Shown: one piece after another, positions 56,278 through 63,731 of the stretch
How the letters are laid out: every line of letters starts with the position of its first letter
How positions within the stretch are numbered: the first letter of the stretch is position 1
Notes under the pieces: generated by a model
What the model saw: the letters and a program-made list of their open reading frames with translations, nothing else
Database searches by the model: none
Told to the model about the DNA's origin: nothing
Made by a program: the position numbers and the translations under genes
Assembly: GCF_900104925.1 (NCBI RefSeq)
Contig: NZ_LT629735.1
Coordinates: forward strand, 1,706,291 to 1,770,290
Direction: 5' to 3'
Source: Opitutus sp. GAS368
GTDB taxonomy: Bacteria; Verrucomicrobiota; Verrucomicrobiia; Opitutales; Opitutaceae
DNA: 64,000 bases

Positions 56278-58092
56278 TCACTTCTTTTTCTTCGGCGTGA
56301 CGTTCTTGACGGTGCCAGGAGTGGCGCCGGCATTGATCGGCAGCTGGGGCTCGGGCATCCGGTTGATGACCATCTGCTGGCCGATGGTAAACAGGCCGTT
56401 GATGGTCGAGTAGAGCGCGAGGCCGGACGCGAAGTTGTAGCAGAAGAGCATAAACATCCACGGCATGACCTTGAACATGGTCTGCTGTGCGGGATCCGTG
56501 GTCGGTGTGGGCGTGAGCCGCATCTGGAAGATCATCGTGGCGCCCATGAAGAGCGGCATGATATTGATGTTGAGGTGGGTCAGGCCGAGGATCGGCAGGG
56601 TGACGGCGCCGAAGGAGTAGATGGTGTCCGGGGCCGAGAGGTCGTGCACCCAGAGGAAAGAGGCGAAGCGCAGCTCGGACACGCTCTGCAGCATGGTGAA
56701 CATCGCCATGAAGAACGGGATCGTGATCAGGATCGGGATGCAGCCGCCCACCGGGTTGACCTGGTTCTCCTTGAAGAGGCGCAGCGTCTCCGTCTGCATC
56801 TTCTGGGGGTTGTCCTTGTATTTCTCGCGCATGGCGGCCATGTGCGGCTGGAGTTTCGCCATGCGCTTGGCGGAGCGGGAGGCGGCCAGGGTCAGCGGCA
56901 GGAAGACGATCTTGAGCAGCAGGGTGGTGAGGACGATGGCCAAGCCCCAGCTCGGCACCACCGAGTGCACCCAGGTCATGATCGTCAGCAGCAGCGGGGC
57001 GAAGAAGGACGAGAAGAACAGTTTTCCCGGGTAGGTGTTGAACTGCATCACCTCGTTCTCGTGGTGCTTGAAGACGTCGGTGTTCGCCAGGCGCTTGTAT
57101 TCCTTGGGGCCGGCAAAGTAGCTGGCGCCGAAGGTGGTGCTGGCCCCGGCCGCGAGCGGCTTCAGGTCGAACTGGGCGTAGGCGGTGACGCCGTAGGCGC
57201 CGCGGTTCTCGGCCGGCTGCATGGGGTCCACCTTCACGCGCTCGACGCGCACGCCGACGCCCGGCTGGTCGGGCGTGAGGATCATGGCGAAGAACTGGTT
57301 CTTCACCGAGGCCCACTGAATGGCGGCGGGCTGATCGAGGAAAGCCGGCGGCGGGCCGGAACTCATGAAGCCCGCGCTGGCGAGCTGGTCGCGGCGGACA
57401 AACTCGGTGCTGTCGCCGTTATAGTAGCCGACGTTGAGGTAGATGCCGGTGTCGGTGTCGCTGAGCGGGGCGGCGGTGCCGAGGTTGAAGACCGCGCGGG
57501 GCAGCGCCAGCGGCGCATTGGACAGGTTGCGGAAGGTGGTCTCGTGGCGGAGCTGGTAGTCGTCGAGGCCGGGTGCCTTCGCCAGCGAGTAGCGGCGCGT
57601 GACCTCGAGGTTGTGGGCGACGGCGCGGTAGACGACCTCGGTGGCGGTCTGGGACACGAGCGTGTAGGCGACGTTGCGGTCGGCACCGGGGAAGTCGGCG
57701 AGGCTCAACGCCGGGGCCGCCTGCTTGGCGTTGAGGGTATAGCGCTCCGCGGATTCCTTGTGCGCGGTGTCGAGGTGCGCGGCCTTCTTGAGCAGGGCGA
57801 TCGAGTCGATGGCGCCGCCCTGGTTGGTGAACTTCACCGCGATGAACTCGTTGGCGAGCGTGACAAACTCGGCGGGCGCCGCGACCGTGGTGGTCGGCGC
57901 GCTGAGCGTGGCGTCACTCGGGGAGCTGGCGGGACCCGCCGCGGGCGCCTGGTTCGTCGCCAGCGGGCTGCCGCTGGTGGCGGTGGAGGTGGGTTGAACG
58001 GGCTGCTGGGGCGCATAACGGGCGCTGAAGTAGAAGCTCGCCAGGGCGGCGATGAGGAGCAGCGCTCCGATGACTGTGTTCTTTTTATCCAT
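56278..58092 (-). CDS. yidC: membrane protein insertase YidC
   Basis: A 604-residue insertase that places proteins in the inner membrane alone or with SecYEG. It has an N-terminal anchor (VIGALLLIAALASFYFSARY), a large periplasmic beta-sandwich domain (~60-380) and the conserved five-helix core: WGLAIVLTTLLLKIVFLPLT, RMAKLQPHMAAMREKYKDNPQKMQTETLRLFKEN (with the hydrophilic-groove Arg), NPVGGCIPILITIPFFMAMF and FNFASGLALY-like C-terminal helices. A Lys-rich tail (NVTPKKKK) follows. It is the last gene of rpmH-rnpA-yidD-yidC. Confidence 0.96.
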   Translation of the reverse strand: MDKKNTVIGALLLIAALASFYFSARYAPQQPVQPTSTATSGSPLATNQAPAAGPASSPSDATLSAPTTTVAAPAEFVTLANEFIAVKFTNQGGAIDSIALLKKAAHLDTAHKESAERYTLNAKQAAPALSLADFPGADRNVAYTLVSQTATEVVYRAVAHNLEVTRRYSLAKAPGLDDYQLRHETTFRNLSNAPLALPRAVFNLGTAAPLSDTDTGIYLNVGYYNGDSTEFVRRDQLASAGFMSSGPPPAFLDQPAAIQWASVKNQFFAMILTPDQPGVGVRVERVKVDPMQPAENRGAYGVTAYAQFDLKPLAAGASTTFGASYFAGPKEYKRLANTDVFKHHENEVMQFNTYPGKLFFSSFFAPLLLTIMTWVHSVVPSWGLAIVLTTLLLKIVFLPLTLAASRSAKRMAKLQPHMAAMREKYKDNPQKMQTETLRLFKENQVNPVGGCIPILITIPFFMAMFTMLQSVSELRFASFLWVHDLSAPDTIYSFGAVTLPILGLTHLNINIMPLFMGATMIFQMRLTPTPTTDPAQQTMFKVMPWMFMLFCYNFASGLALYSTINGLFTIGQQMVINRMPEPQLPINAGATPGTVKNVTPKKKK

Positions 58093-58104
58093 GAAAGGTG
58101 GGAA

Positions 58105-58401
58105 TTAAGCGGCGGAAATTTTGGTGCAGACGGGCCGGGTGCGCGGTGGGACCGGATCCTCGCCGCCCGGGTGCCACGGGCCGCACTTGGCGAGCCGGCG
58201 CAGCGTGAGGCCGGTGCCGACGATGAAGCCGTGCCCGGCCAGCGCCCCGCGGGCATAATGCGAGCAGGTCGGTGCGAAGCGGCAGCCGCCGGTCGGGTCC
58301 AGCACGACCAGCGCGGGCGAGACCGTCTTCTGGTAAACCCAGACCAGCCCGCTCGCGGCGCGGGCGGGAAGATCGACGAGGGTCGGGCGGGAAACGGGCA
58401 T
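58105..58401 (-). CDS. yidD: membrane protein insertion efficiency factor YidD
   Basis: A 98-residue peripheral membrane protein that helps insertion with YidC. SGLVWVYQKTVSPALVVLDPTGGCRFAPTCSHYA is the family signature (CRFxPTCSxYA), followed by GTGLTLRRLAKCGPWHPGGEDPVP. The start is ATG 58401, overlapping the rnpA stop by one base. Confidence 0.95.
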   Translation of the reverse strand: MPVSRPTLVDLPARAASGLVWVYQKTVSPALVVLDPTGGCRFAPTCSHYARGALAGHGFIVGTGLTLRRLAKCGPWHPGGEDPVPPRTRPVCTKISAA

Positions 58402-58760
58402 CAGGCGGTTTTTGGAGCCAGCTTGAGGCAGGCGGCGGTGAATCTTTGTTCGACCTCGGCGAAGGGCAGCCGGAGGAGGGCGGCGCGGGCAGTGAGGACG
58501 AGGTCGAGGCCGGACGGCACGAGGGCCTGGTGTTTGCGGTAGATGGCGCGGAGGCGGCGCTTGGCGCGGTTGCGGTGGACGGCGTTGCCCACGGAAGCCC
58601 GGGAGGCGACAACCCCGACCCGCGGGAGGGCGGTGGGCTCCGCGCCCGGGCGCGGAGCCCAGGTGAGGAGAAAGGCCCCGCAATCGAGGCGGCGGCCCCG
58701 TTCGCGAACGGAACCGAAGTCGGCGTTGCGCCGCAGGCGTTGCCCGGCGCGGAGGTGCAT
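58401..58760 (-). CDS. rnpA: ribonuclease P protein component
   Basis: A 119-residue basic protein that assists the RNase P RNA in trimming tRNA 5' leaders. RLRRNADFGSVRERGRRL and RVGVVASRASVGNAVHRNRAKRRLRAIYRKH (the RNR motif region) are diagnostic. It begins two bases after the rpmH stop. Confidence 0.95.
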   Translation of the reverse strand: MHLRAGQRLRRNADFGSVRERGRRLDCGAFLLTWAPRPGAEPTALPRVGVVASRASVGNAVHRNRAKRRLRAIYRKHQALVPSGLDLVLTARAALLRLPFAEVEQRFTAACLKLAPKTA

Positions 58761-58762
58761 CC

Positions 58763-58900
58763 TCAGACGACCGTCAGACGCTTGCGACCCTTGCGGCGGC
58801 GGGCGGCGAGGACCTTGCGGCCACCGCGGGTGGCCTTGCGGGCGCGAAAACCGATCTTGCGGGCGCGTTTCTTGCGATGCGGGCGGAATGTAGGCTTCAT
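58763..58900 (-). CDS. rpmH: ribosomal protein bL34
   Basis: A 45-residue, very basic protein. It opens [20 protein letters not shown] and then has [24 protein letters not shown], the standard bL34 pattern. The gene heads rpmH-rnpA-yidD-yidC; in many bacteria this set is beside dnaA, which is absent from this window. Confidence 0.97.
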   Translation of the reverse strand: MKPTFRPHRKKRARKIGFRARKATRGGRKVLAARRRKGRKRLTVV

Positions 58901-59097
58901 AGGTTTATGGCAAAAAGAGGATCAGATTCGCGTGGGGGGGCGGGGGGTGTCAAGCGAGAGGTTTTGCCCTGAAACCAGCCCGGCGCAAGCTCCGGGCCGT
59001 TACTTTCTCGCCTCGGCTTTCGAGTGTGAACACCTTGCGGACAAATAGTTTTTGCGTTCGGGCGCGGCCGCCGCGACCTTGGGCGCGTGCCCGACTC

Positions 59098-60030
59098 ATG
59101 CAGCAAACGGACCCCTTCACCGGACGAGCCACCTTCCTCGCAGGCCCCCACCTCCCCAGCCCGGAAGGATGGACCGCTGTTCTGGACGGTCACCGGCAAC
59201 GACTTCGGGCGCTCGATCAGCTGGGCGAAAAAGCAGCCCAATGCGCTATCGCAACAGATAAAGACCGCACTCTCGTCCTCGCCGAAGAAGACGAAGTAGG
59301 CCTGTTGGAGATGACCGGCGGCGAATGGGCCGCCCTGGGTCAGGCCATCCGCGCCTTCCGGGCGACGCTTCCACTGGTGAGGCTGGAGGATTTCGGCTTC
59401 AGCGCGGAGGTGGACGACCCGTTCGAGGCCAACACGACCCAGCTGCGTCGCATCGGCGGCGGCGTGGAGGCGCTCGCCTTCGTCGACGGGCAGCAATCGG
59501 TCTACAAGTTTTTCCTGTTCCGCGAGGGTGGCGATGTCGGCGCGACGTTTGCCTTTGCGCGTGGCGAGGGCGACCTGCTGCAGGCGACCGCCGTGCCGGG
59601 CAGCTACCGCATGCTGTTCGAGAAACTGCGGCTCATCCACGAATTCGGCATCCCGACCGAGCTGGTCGGCCTCACCCCGGAGGGCATCCCGGTGGCGAAA
59701 CAGACCCTGGGCCGGATGCTGCCCGAGAAGACCGATGTCTCCGACCTCGATCCGGAGCGGCTGATCCCGATCCCCTCGCGGTTTTTGCGGACCGACCGCG
59801 ACCACCCGCGACTGGCCTTCCTCGACGGCGTGCCCTGGCTGGTGGCCGACACGCACGACCGCAACGTCGTCATCGACGGGACGGGCGCGTGGCGCATCAT
59901 CGACCTCGTGGCGGCGCCGCTGCCGCCGGAATGGCTCGGGCAGATGCGGCTGTTCGCCGAATGGATCGAGCGCGCCCGGCGCGACCCGCGGGCCGAGGTG
60001 CTGGCGCCCGTCGACGACGCGGACCTCTAA
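59098..60030 (+). CDS. polyvalent-protein-kinase-like protein
   Basis: A 310-residue protein from ATG 59098. QQSVYKFFLFREGG, SYRMLFEKLRLIHEFGIPTELVGLTPEGIPVAKQTLG and VADTHDRNVVIDGTGAWRIIDLVAAP give a kinase-like layout (ATP-site Lys; catalytic Asp-His-Asp-x-x-Asn; a metal Asp in IID). This matches the so-called putative polyvalent protein kinase domain, often linked to mobile elements. There is no phage or plasmid context here apart from repeats. Substrate unknown. Confidence 0.65.
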   Translation: MQQTDPFTGRATFLAGPHLPSPEGWTAVLDGHRQRLRALDQLGEKAAQCAIATDKDRTLVLAEEDEVGLLEMTGGEWAALGQAIRAFRATLPLVRLEDFGFSAEVDDPFEANTTQLRRIGGGVEALAFVDGQQSVYKFFLFREGGDVGATFAFARGEGDLLQATAVPGSYRMLFEKLRLIHEFGIPTELVGLTPEGIPVAKQTLGRMLPEKTDVSDLDPERLIPIPSRFLRTDRDHPRLAFLDGVPWLVADTHDRNVVIDGTGAWRIIDLVAAPLPPEWLGQMRLFAEWIERARRDPRAEVLAPVDDADL

Positions 60031-60032
60031 AT

Positions 60033-60104
60033 TGTAGGGTCGCCGCTTGCCGGCGGACCGCGGCGTGCGGCAAACCCGGTCCGGCGACAAGCGCCGACCC
60101 TACA
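60033..60104. repeat. palindromic repeat family B, intact copy
   Basis: TGTAGGGTCGCCGCTTGCCG and the opposing CCGGCGACAAGCGCCGACCC with TACAA: both arms also fold on themselves. It begins two bases after the stop of the kinase-like gene and is the best-preserved copy in the window. Confidence 0.75.
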
Positions 60105-60134
60105 AATAAAAAGGCGGGGTCAAAGCCCCCGCCC
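60104..60134 (-). terminator. intrinsic terminator after the peroxiredoxin gene
   Basis: On the minus strand GGCGGGG-GCTTTGA-CCCCGCC is followed by TTTTTATTT, 35 bases past the peroxiredoxin stop. Confidence 0.8.
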
Positions 60135-60167
60135 GGTAGATGGACAATGGACAACGCGAAAGTCGGC

Positions 60168-60689
60168 TTACTTGGCCAGCTCGGCGAGGATGGCCTCGGC
60201 CTGCTTGTCGGTCGTGCCCTTGTAGTCGGTGTAGACGATCTTGCCGTCCTTGATCAGATAAGCCGAGCGCGAGGCAAACTCGCCCATCAGCGGGACGTTC
60301 TTGGTCGGCACACCGAAGGCGTTGATGACGGTCTTGTCCGTGTCGGCGATCAGGGTGAAGGGCAGGTGATACTTCTCCTTGAAGGCCTTCTGCGCGGCGA
60401 CATCGTCATGGCTCACGCCGATGACGGCCACGCCCTTCTTGGTCAGCGCCTCGTAGCCGTCGCGCAGCGAGCAGCCCTGCTTGGTGCAGCCCGGGGTGTC
60501 GGCCTTCGGGTAGAAATACACGAGGGTGTAGGGCTGCTTTTTGTATACGTCGGCCAAGGCGAGCTTTTCGCCCGAATCGGTGATGCCGGTGACGGCGGGA
60601 GCGGGGTCGCCGACCTTGAGCGGTTCGGCGGCGGCCCGGGTGAAGAGGAACATGGCGGGGAGGAGCAGGAGGAGACGGGGAACTTTCAT
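60168..60689 (-). CDS. exported peroxiredoxin (Bcp/AhpC-TSA type)
   Basis: A 173-residue thiol peroxidase. A signal peptide (LLLLLPAMFLFTRAAAE) suggests a periplasmic location. LVYFYPKADTPGCTKQGCSLRDGYEAL carries the peroxidatic Cys and the resolving Cys five residues later, as in Bcp/PrxQ. VAVIGVSHDDVAAQKAFKEKYHLPFTLIAD continues the match. It reduces hydrogen peroxide and organic peroxides using thioredoxin-like donors. Confidence 0.93.
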   Translation of the reverse strand: MKVPRLLLLLPAMFLFTRAAAEPLKVGDPAPAVTGITDSGEKLALADVYKKQPYTLVYFYPKADTPGCTKQGCSLRDGYEALTKKGVAVIGVSHDDVAAQKAFKEKYHLPFTLIADTDKTVINAFGVPTKNVPLMGEFASRSAYLIKDGKIVYTDYKGTTDKQAEAILAELAK

Positions 60690-61015
60690 GGGAAGACGAC
60701 GCTACCCAGGACGCACCCTTTGGCAAGCAACGGAAACCCCGGTAGTGTATCAGTTTGGTTTCTTCACTGTTGTAGGTCGGGGTTTATCCCCGACAGGTCG
60801 CGGGGAATGTCGGGCATAAAGCTCGCCTACATCAAACTGACCCACGACCAAACCTGCCGGAAAACGCGCGGGCGACAATACGACCATGGGCCGGTTCCGG
60901 AAAAAAATGTTTAAGCCCGCGAAGTTTTTGCGGCGCGGAACCCGGTCGGCTCCGCCGTGTTCTGTGGAGACGTCGCCGCGAACTTTGTGCGCGGTGGTCC
61001 AACAAACCAAAACCT
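60690..61015. other. intergenic region between peroxiredoxin and beta-barrel genes
   Basis: 326 bases between divergent genes. The central part is a family C inverted repeat (60751-60838). The rest holds no ORF of interest; promoters for both genes must be here but no clear pair was seen. Confidence 0.4.
60751..60838. repeat. dispersed repeat family C, inverted pair
   Basis: CAGTTTGG...TGTAGGTCGGGGTTTATCCC is answered by TGTCGGGCATAAAGCTCGCC, then TACATCAAACTG, on the other side: an imperfect inverted repeat with outer CAGTTTG/CAAACTG. The left half is shared with 29232. Confidence 0.65.
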
Positions 61016-61675
61016 ATGAAACAGAATACTACGCTGAAATATCTTCTCCTCTCCGCCGCGGCGGCCCTCGCCCTCGCGGTGTCGGCCCGGGCGGGCGGCC
61101 TGCCCGAGGCCATGCCGGAAGCCACCACGCCGGTTCACCAGGGCCTGCTGGGTCAGCAATACGCCAATCTGACCTATAGCTACATCAACCTCGATCACAG
61201 CCCGGTCAACGCGGACAACTTCGAGTTCGCCTTCAGCCAGCCGTTGAACACCGGCCTCGATGCCCTGTTCGCCTATGACTGGACGCAGACCGGCCTGTTC
61301 GCAGGCAGCCGCCTGAACACCCAGAGTGTCACGGCCGGCCTGCGCGCCTTCAGCAACGCCTACACCTGGGGCAAGCCCTACGTCGAGGCCGGCGCCGGCT
61401 ACGCGTGGCAGCGCGGCACGCCCGCGGGCCGGGACAATTCCGTGCTCTGGCGGGCCGCCATCGGGGCGGAGTTCCAGCTGGCGCCCGCGTGCACCGTGAC
61501 GCCCTACATCCAGTATACCGACACGCCGACCCTCGCAGGCAACGACAATGGCACGTGGAACTTCGGGGCGAAAGCCAACTACTGGATCGACAGCCAGTGG
61601 GCGGTCACCGCGGGTCTCGCCCGGGACGACCACCAGAACAACACGTTCACGGTGGGAACAAACTTCCGGTTCTAA
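61016..61675 (+). CDS. outer-membrane beta-barrel protein
   Basis: A 219-residue protein with a signal peptide (LLLSAAAALALAVSARAG). The rest shows alternating beta strands ended by Phe (QYANLTYSYINLDHSPV; ALFAYDWTQTGLFAGSRL; VEAGAGYAWQRG; NFGAKANYWIDSQWAVTAGLARDDH), closing with TFTVGTNFRF, a typical outer-membrane barrel C-terminus. Probably an eight- to ten-stranded barrel. Function unknown. A strong terminator follows. Confidence 0.8.
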   Translation: MKQNTTLKYLLLSAAAALALAVSARAGGLPEAMPEATTPVHQGLLGQQYANLTYSYINLDHSPVNADNFEFAFSQPLNTGLDALFAYDWTQTGLFAGSRLNTQSVTAGLRAFSNAYTWGKPYVEAGAGYAWQRGTPAGRDNSVLWRAAIGAEFQLAPACTVTPYIQYTDTPTLAGNDNGTWNFGAKANYWIDSQWAVTAGLARDDHQNNTFTVGTNFRF

Positions 61676-61717
61676 GGCTCCAACCAACTTCTGTCGCAAG
61701 GCAGAGTGTGTGCATAT

Positions 61718-61750
61718 GAGCCGCGGTGCAGGGGTGCACCGCGGCTCTTT
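61718..61750 (+). terminator. intrinsic terminator after the beta-barrel gene
   Basis: GAGCCGCGGTGCA-GGGG-TGCACCGCGGCTC: a perfect 13-bp stem with a four-base loop, followed by TTTCGCG, 43 bases past the stop. Confidence 0.8.
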
Positions 61751-61762
61751 CGCGTCTGGCGA

Positions 61763-61836
61763 TGGAGAGCCCGCGTCCCTGCGGGCCGTTGCGCGAATGG
61801 CAACCAGATCGCGGCCCGCAGGGACGCGGACCCTCC
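61763..61836. repeat. palindromic repeat family D
   Basis: GGAGAGCCCGCGTCCCTGCG (continuing GGCCG) and CGGCCCGCAGGGACGCGGAC (continuing CCTCC) are near-perfect inverted arms about 25 bases long around a 24-base centre. Confidence 0.8.
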
Positions 61837-61853
61837 ACCAAGACCCGGGAAGT

Positions 61854-61974
61854 TTGGCCACAAAAAGGCACAAAAGAGCCCAAGCCTCCGGTCATGTGTG
61901 CGGAGCGCCTATAGGCGCCCGTTGATGTTTTCGCCGGCCGGACAGATTATTTTTGTGCCTTTTTGTGGCAAAAA
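61854..61974. repeat. inverted repeat family E
   Basis: TTGGCCACAAAAAGGCACAA (with AAGAG) at 61855 is mirrored by TTTTGTGCCTTTTTGTGGCA at about 61950-61969. The arms are A+T-rich and separated by about 73 bases. It precedes the stop of the gene at 61981. Confidence 0.7.
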
Positions 61975-61980
61975 ATCCGA

Positions 61981-63255
61981 TCACAGTGGCGCGTGGAAAC
62001 CCGCGCTCGCGCCGACCCAGGTGCGGCCCTGGTTGAAATCCACGCCGTGCATCGCGCCCTTCGTCAGGCGCACGAGCTGGTTGATGAGCTTCGGCATGCC
62101 GGTGCCGTCACCGGCATAGATCAGCCGCACCTCGGCCTTGGCTGGGCCGTCGGGGGTTTCCATGATGGGGGCGTAGGTCACCTTGCGCTGCAGGAGCCAC
62201 TCGGCGGGTTTTTCCACGGCAGCGATCTTTTCGCGCGTCGGCGCGATGTCCACGCCGAGCCCGGCGAAGGAATAGAGCGGCTTGAGGACGTAGTTCTCCA
62301 GGTCGGCCGGGATATCGCCGCCGAGCTGGCTAACGAAACGGCAGTCGGGCACAAACGGGCTCTTGAGGTAGGGCAGCGTGTGCTTGCTGATGCGGAAATA
62401 CCAGTTGGGGTGGCCGGCCCATTGCACGTCGAGGTCGTCGAAGAAGCTGAACTTCATCGGCGGGTTCTTACGCAGCAGCTCGTCGAAGATCACGCGGTTG
62501 AAAATCCGCTCGATCCGCACCTCGCGGCCGCCGGAGCCGTAGAACAATTGCCTGCCGCGCTTGAGAACCTTGGTGACGCACAGCGGCTTGATGCCGAGGA
62601 AGGCGTGGGTGCAGGCGAAATCCACGCGGGTCTTCTGCTGATCGGGGGTGATCTCCAGCAGCACCGTGTTCTCCGGCAGGCAGTCGCCGGTCATCGCGTG
62701 GCGGAGGTCGTTGAGATAAGCTTCTTCCTGTTCTTCAAAGGTGGAACCTGACCTCCGGGCAGGTTGGTTTGGGTTCGTGGATCCTGAAAGCCCGTCCGGA
62801 GGCCGGGCTCCACCCGCAGAAAAGTAAGGGGTAAATTCCGCTGGGATCTCCGGGAAATGTTTTTTATAGGCGCCGGTCAGCAGCGCCTGCCAGCACGCGA
62901 CGGTGGGAAAGCCCTGCAGCTCGATCAACTGCGGCAGCACCTGGCCGGAGGCGTCGTGGCACAGCGCGAAATCCACGGCGAGGAAGTGCGGCCACTCGGT
63001 TTCCTTCGGCACCGTCAGCCCTTGCGGAATGGCCGTCTTCGCGTGGACACGGAACGCCGGCTTGGCCAGCTGGCCGATGATATCATCCGAGGCGCGAACG
63101 AGCGCGCGGGTCGTGGCCTCGTCGAAAAACAGCGGCGACTCCGCCACGCGGAAATCCACCGGCCAGTAAACCGCCTTGTTCAGCTCCGTCAGGAACGCCG
63201 CGTAGCGCGCTTCGGTGAACGCGGCATTGTAGCGCTGGCGGAGGGCGGGGATCAT
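61981..63255 (-). CDS. ATP-grasp-like protein containing an in-frame palindromic repeat
   Basis: A 424-residue protein with no secure family. IELQGFPTVACWQALL, LENYVLKPLYSFAGLGVDI and PAEWLLQRKVTYAPIM resemble ATP-grasp ligase segments (a Lys-containing strand and a glycine-rich loop), so a ligase or synthetase role is inferred weakly. At residues ~147-172 the sequence SAGGARPPDGLSGSTNPNQP and the following ARRSGST are encoded by a family A repeat (62740-62815) kept in frame; without it the protein would be ~25 residues shorter. Confidence 0.65.
   Translation of the reverse strand: MIPALRQRYNAAFTEARYAAFLTELNKAVYWPVDFRVAESPLFFDEATTRALVRASDDIIGQLAKPAFRVHAKTAIPQGLTVPKETEWPHFLAVDFALCHDASGQVLPQLIELQGFPTVACWQALLTGAYKKHFPEIPAEFTPYFSAGGARPPDGLSGSTNPNQPARRSGSTFEEQEEAYLNDLRHAMTGDCLPENTVLLEITPDQQKTRVDFACTHAFLGIKPLCVTKVLKRGRQLFYGSGGREVRIERIFNRVIFDELLRKNPPMKFSFFDDLDVQWAGHPNWYFRISKHTLPYLKSPFVPDCRFVSQLGGDIPADLENYVLKPLYSFAGLGVDIAPTREKIAAVEKPAEWLLQRKVTYAPIMETPDGPAKAEVRLIYAGDGTGMPKLINQLVRLTKGAMHGVDFNQGRTWVGASAGFHAPL
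62740..62815. repeat. palindromic repeat family A inside a coding sequence
   Basis: GGTGGAACCTGACCTCCGGG on the left and CCCGTCCGGAGGCCGGGCTC followed by CACC on the right form the family A inverted pair. It lies wholly within the ATP-grasp-like gene and adds no stop codon in that frame. Confidence 0.8.
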
Positions 63256-63306
63256 AAGGCGATCGGGAGTTTTATTTGACCACGGATCAAACGGATGGAA
63301 GCGGAT

Positions 63307-63684
63307 CTAGCGGATGATCCGTTTCCAGCGCAGATCTGCGAACTTGAAATTCAGCAGCAGGGCCAGGCGAAGCTGGGTGATGGTCAGATAACCCTGCATT
63401 TGGGCGAAGTGCGTTTCATTGAAGGCTTCGACGACTTTGGGATCTGCTATCACAAGGTCGTCGATGACCATATCGGGAACAAGGATATCGACCAGTTCGT
63501 CTTCATAGCGCACTTCAAACCGCTTCTGTTGATCGACCCGGTGGCCGCGCCTGCGCAATTCGATCACCAAGGCATTTTCGTAAGCCTTTTCATCCAGACC
63601 TGGTTTGAGGGTGTTCAGCACCTTCATCGCGGCACCGATGATGGCTTCACTGATTTCCGGATGAATCAGTTTATCCGTATTCAT
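63307..63684 (-). CDS. GxxExxY family protein
   Basis: A 125-residue protein. The family motif is in LKPGLDEKAYENALVIEL (G-L-D-E-K-A-Y), followed by VDILVPDMVIDDLVIADPKVVEAF and YLTITQLRLALLLNFKFADLRWKRIIR. The Glu/Asp...(I/V)xVK-like layout suggests a PD-(D/E)xK nuclease fold, though activity is unproven. These proteins are frequent in Verrucomicrobia and Bacteroidetes and are often scattered near repeats, as here. Confidence 0.9.
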   Translation of the reverse strand: MNTDKLIHPEISEAIIGAAMKVLNTLKPGLDEKAYENALVIELRRRGHRVDQQKRFEVRYEDELVDILVPDMVIDDLVIADPKVVEAFNETHFAQMQGYLTITQLRLALLLNFKFADLRWKRIIR

Positions 63685-63731
63685 CCGTGCAATCTGTGGC
63701 TAAAAAAACGCGTCCACTCGCGACATCACCT

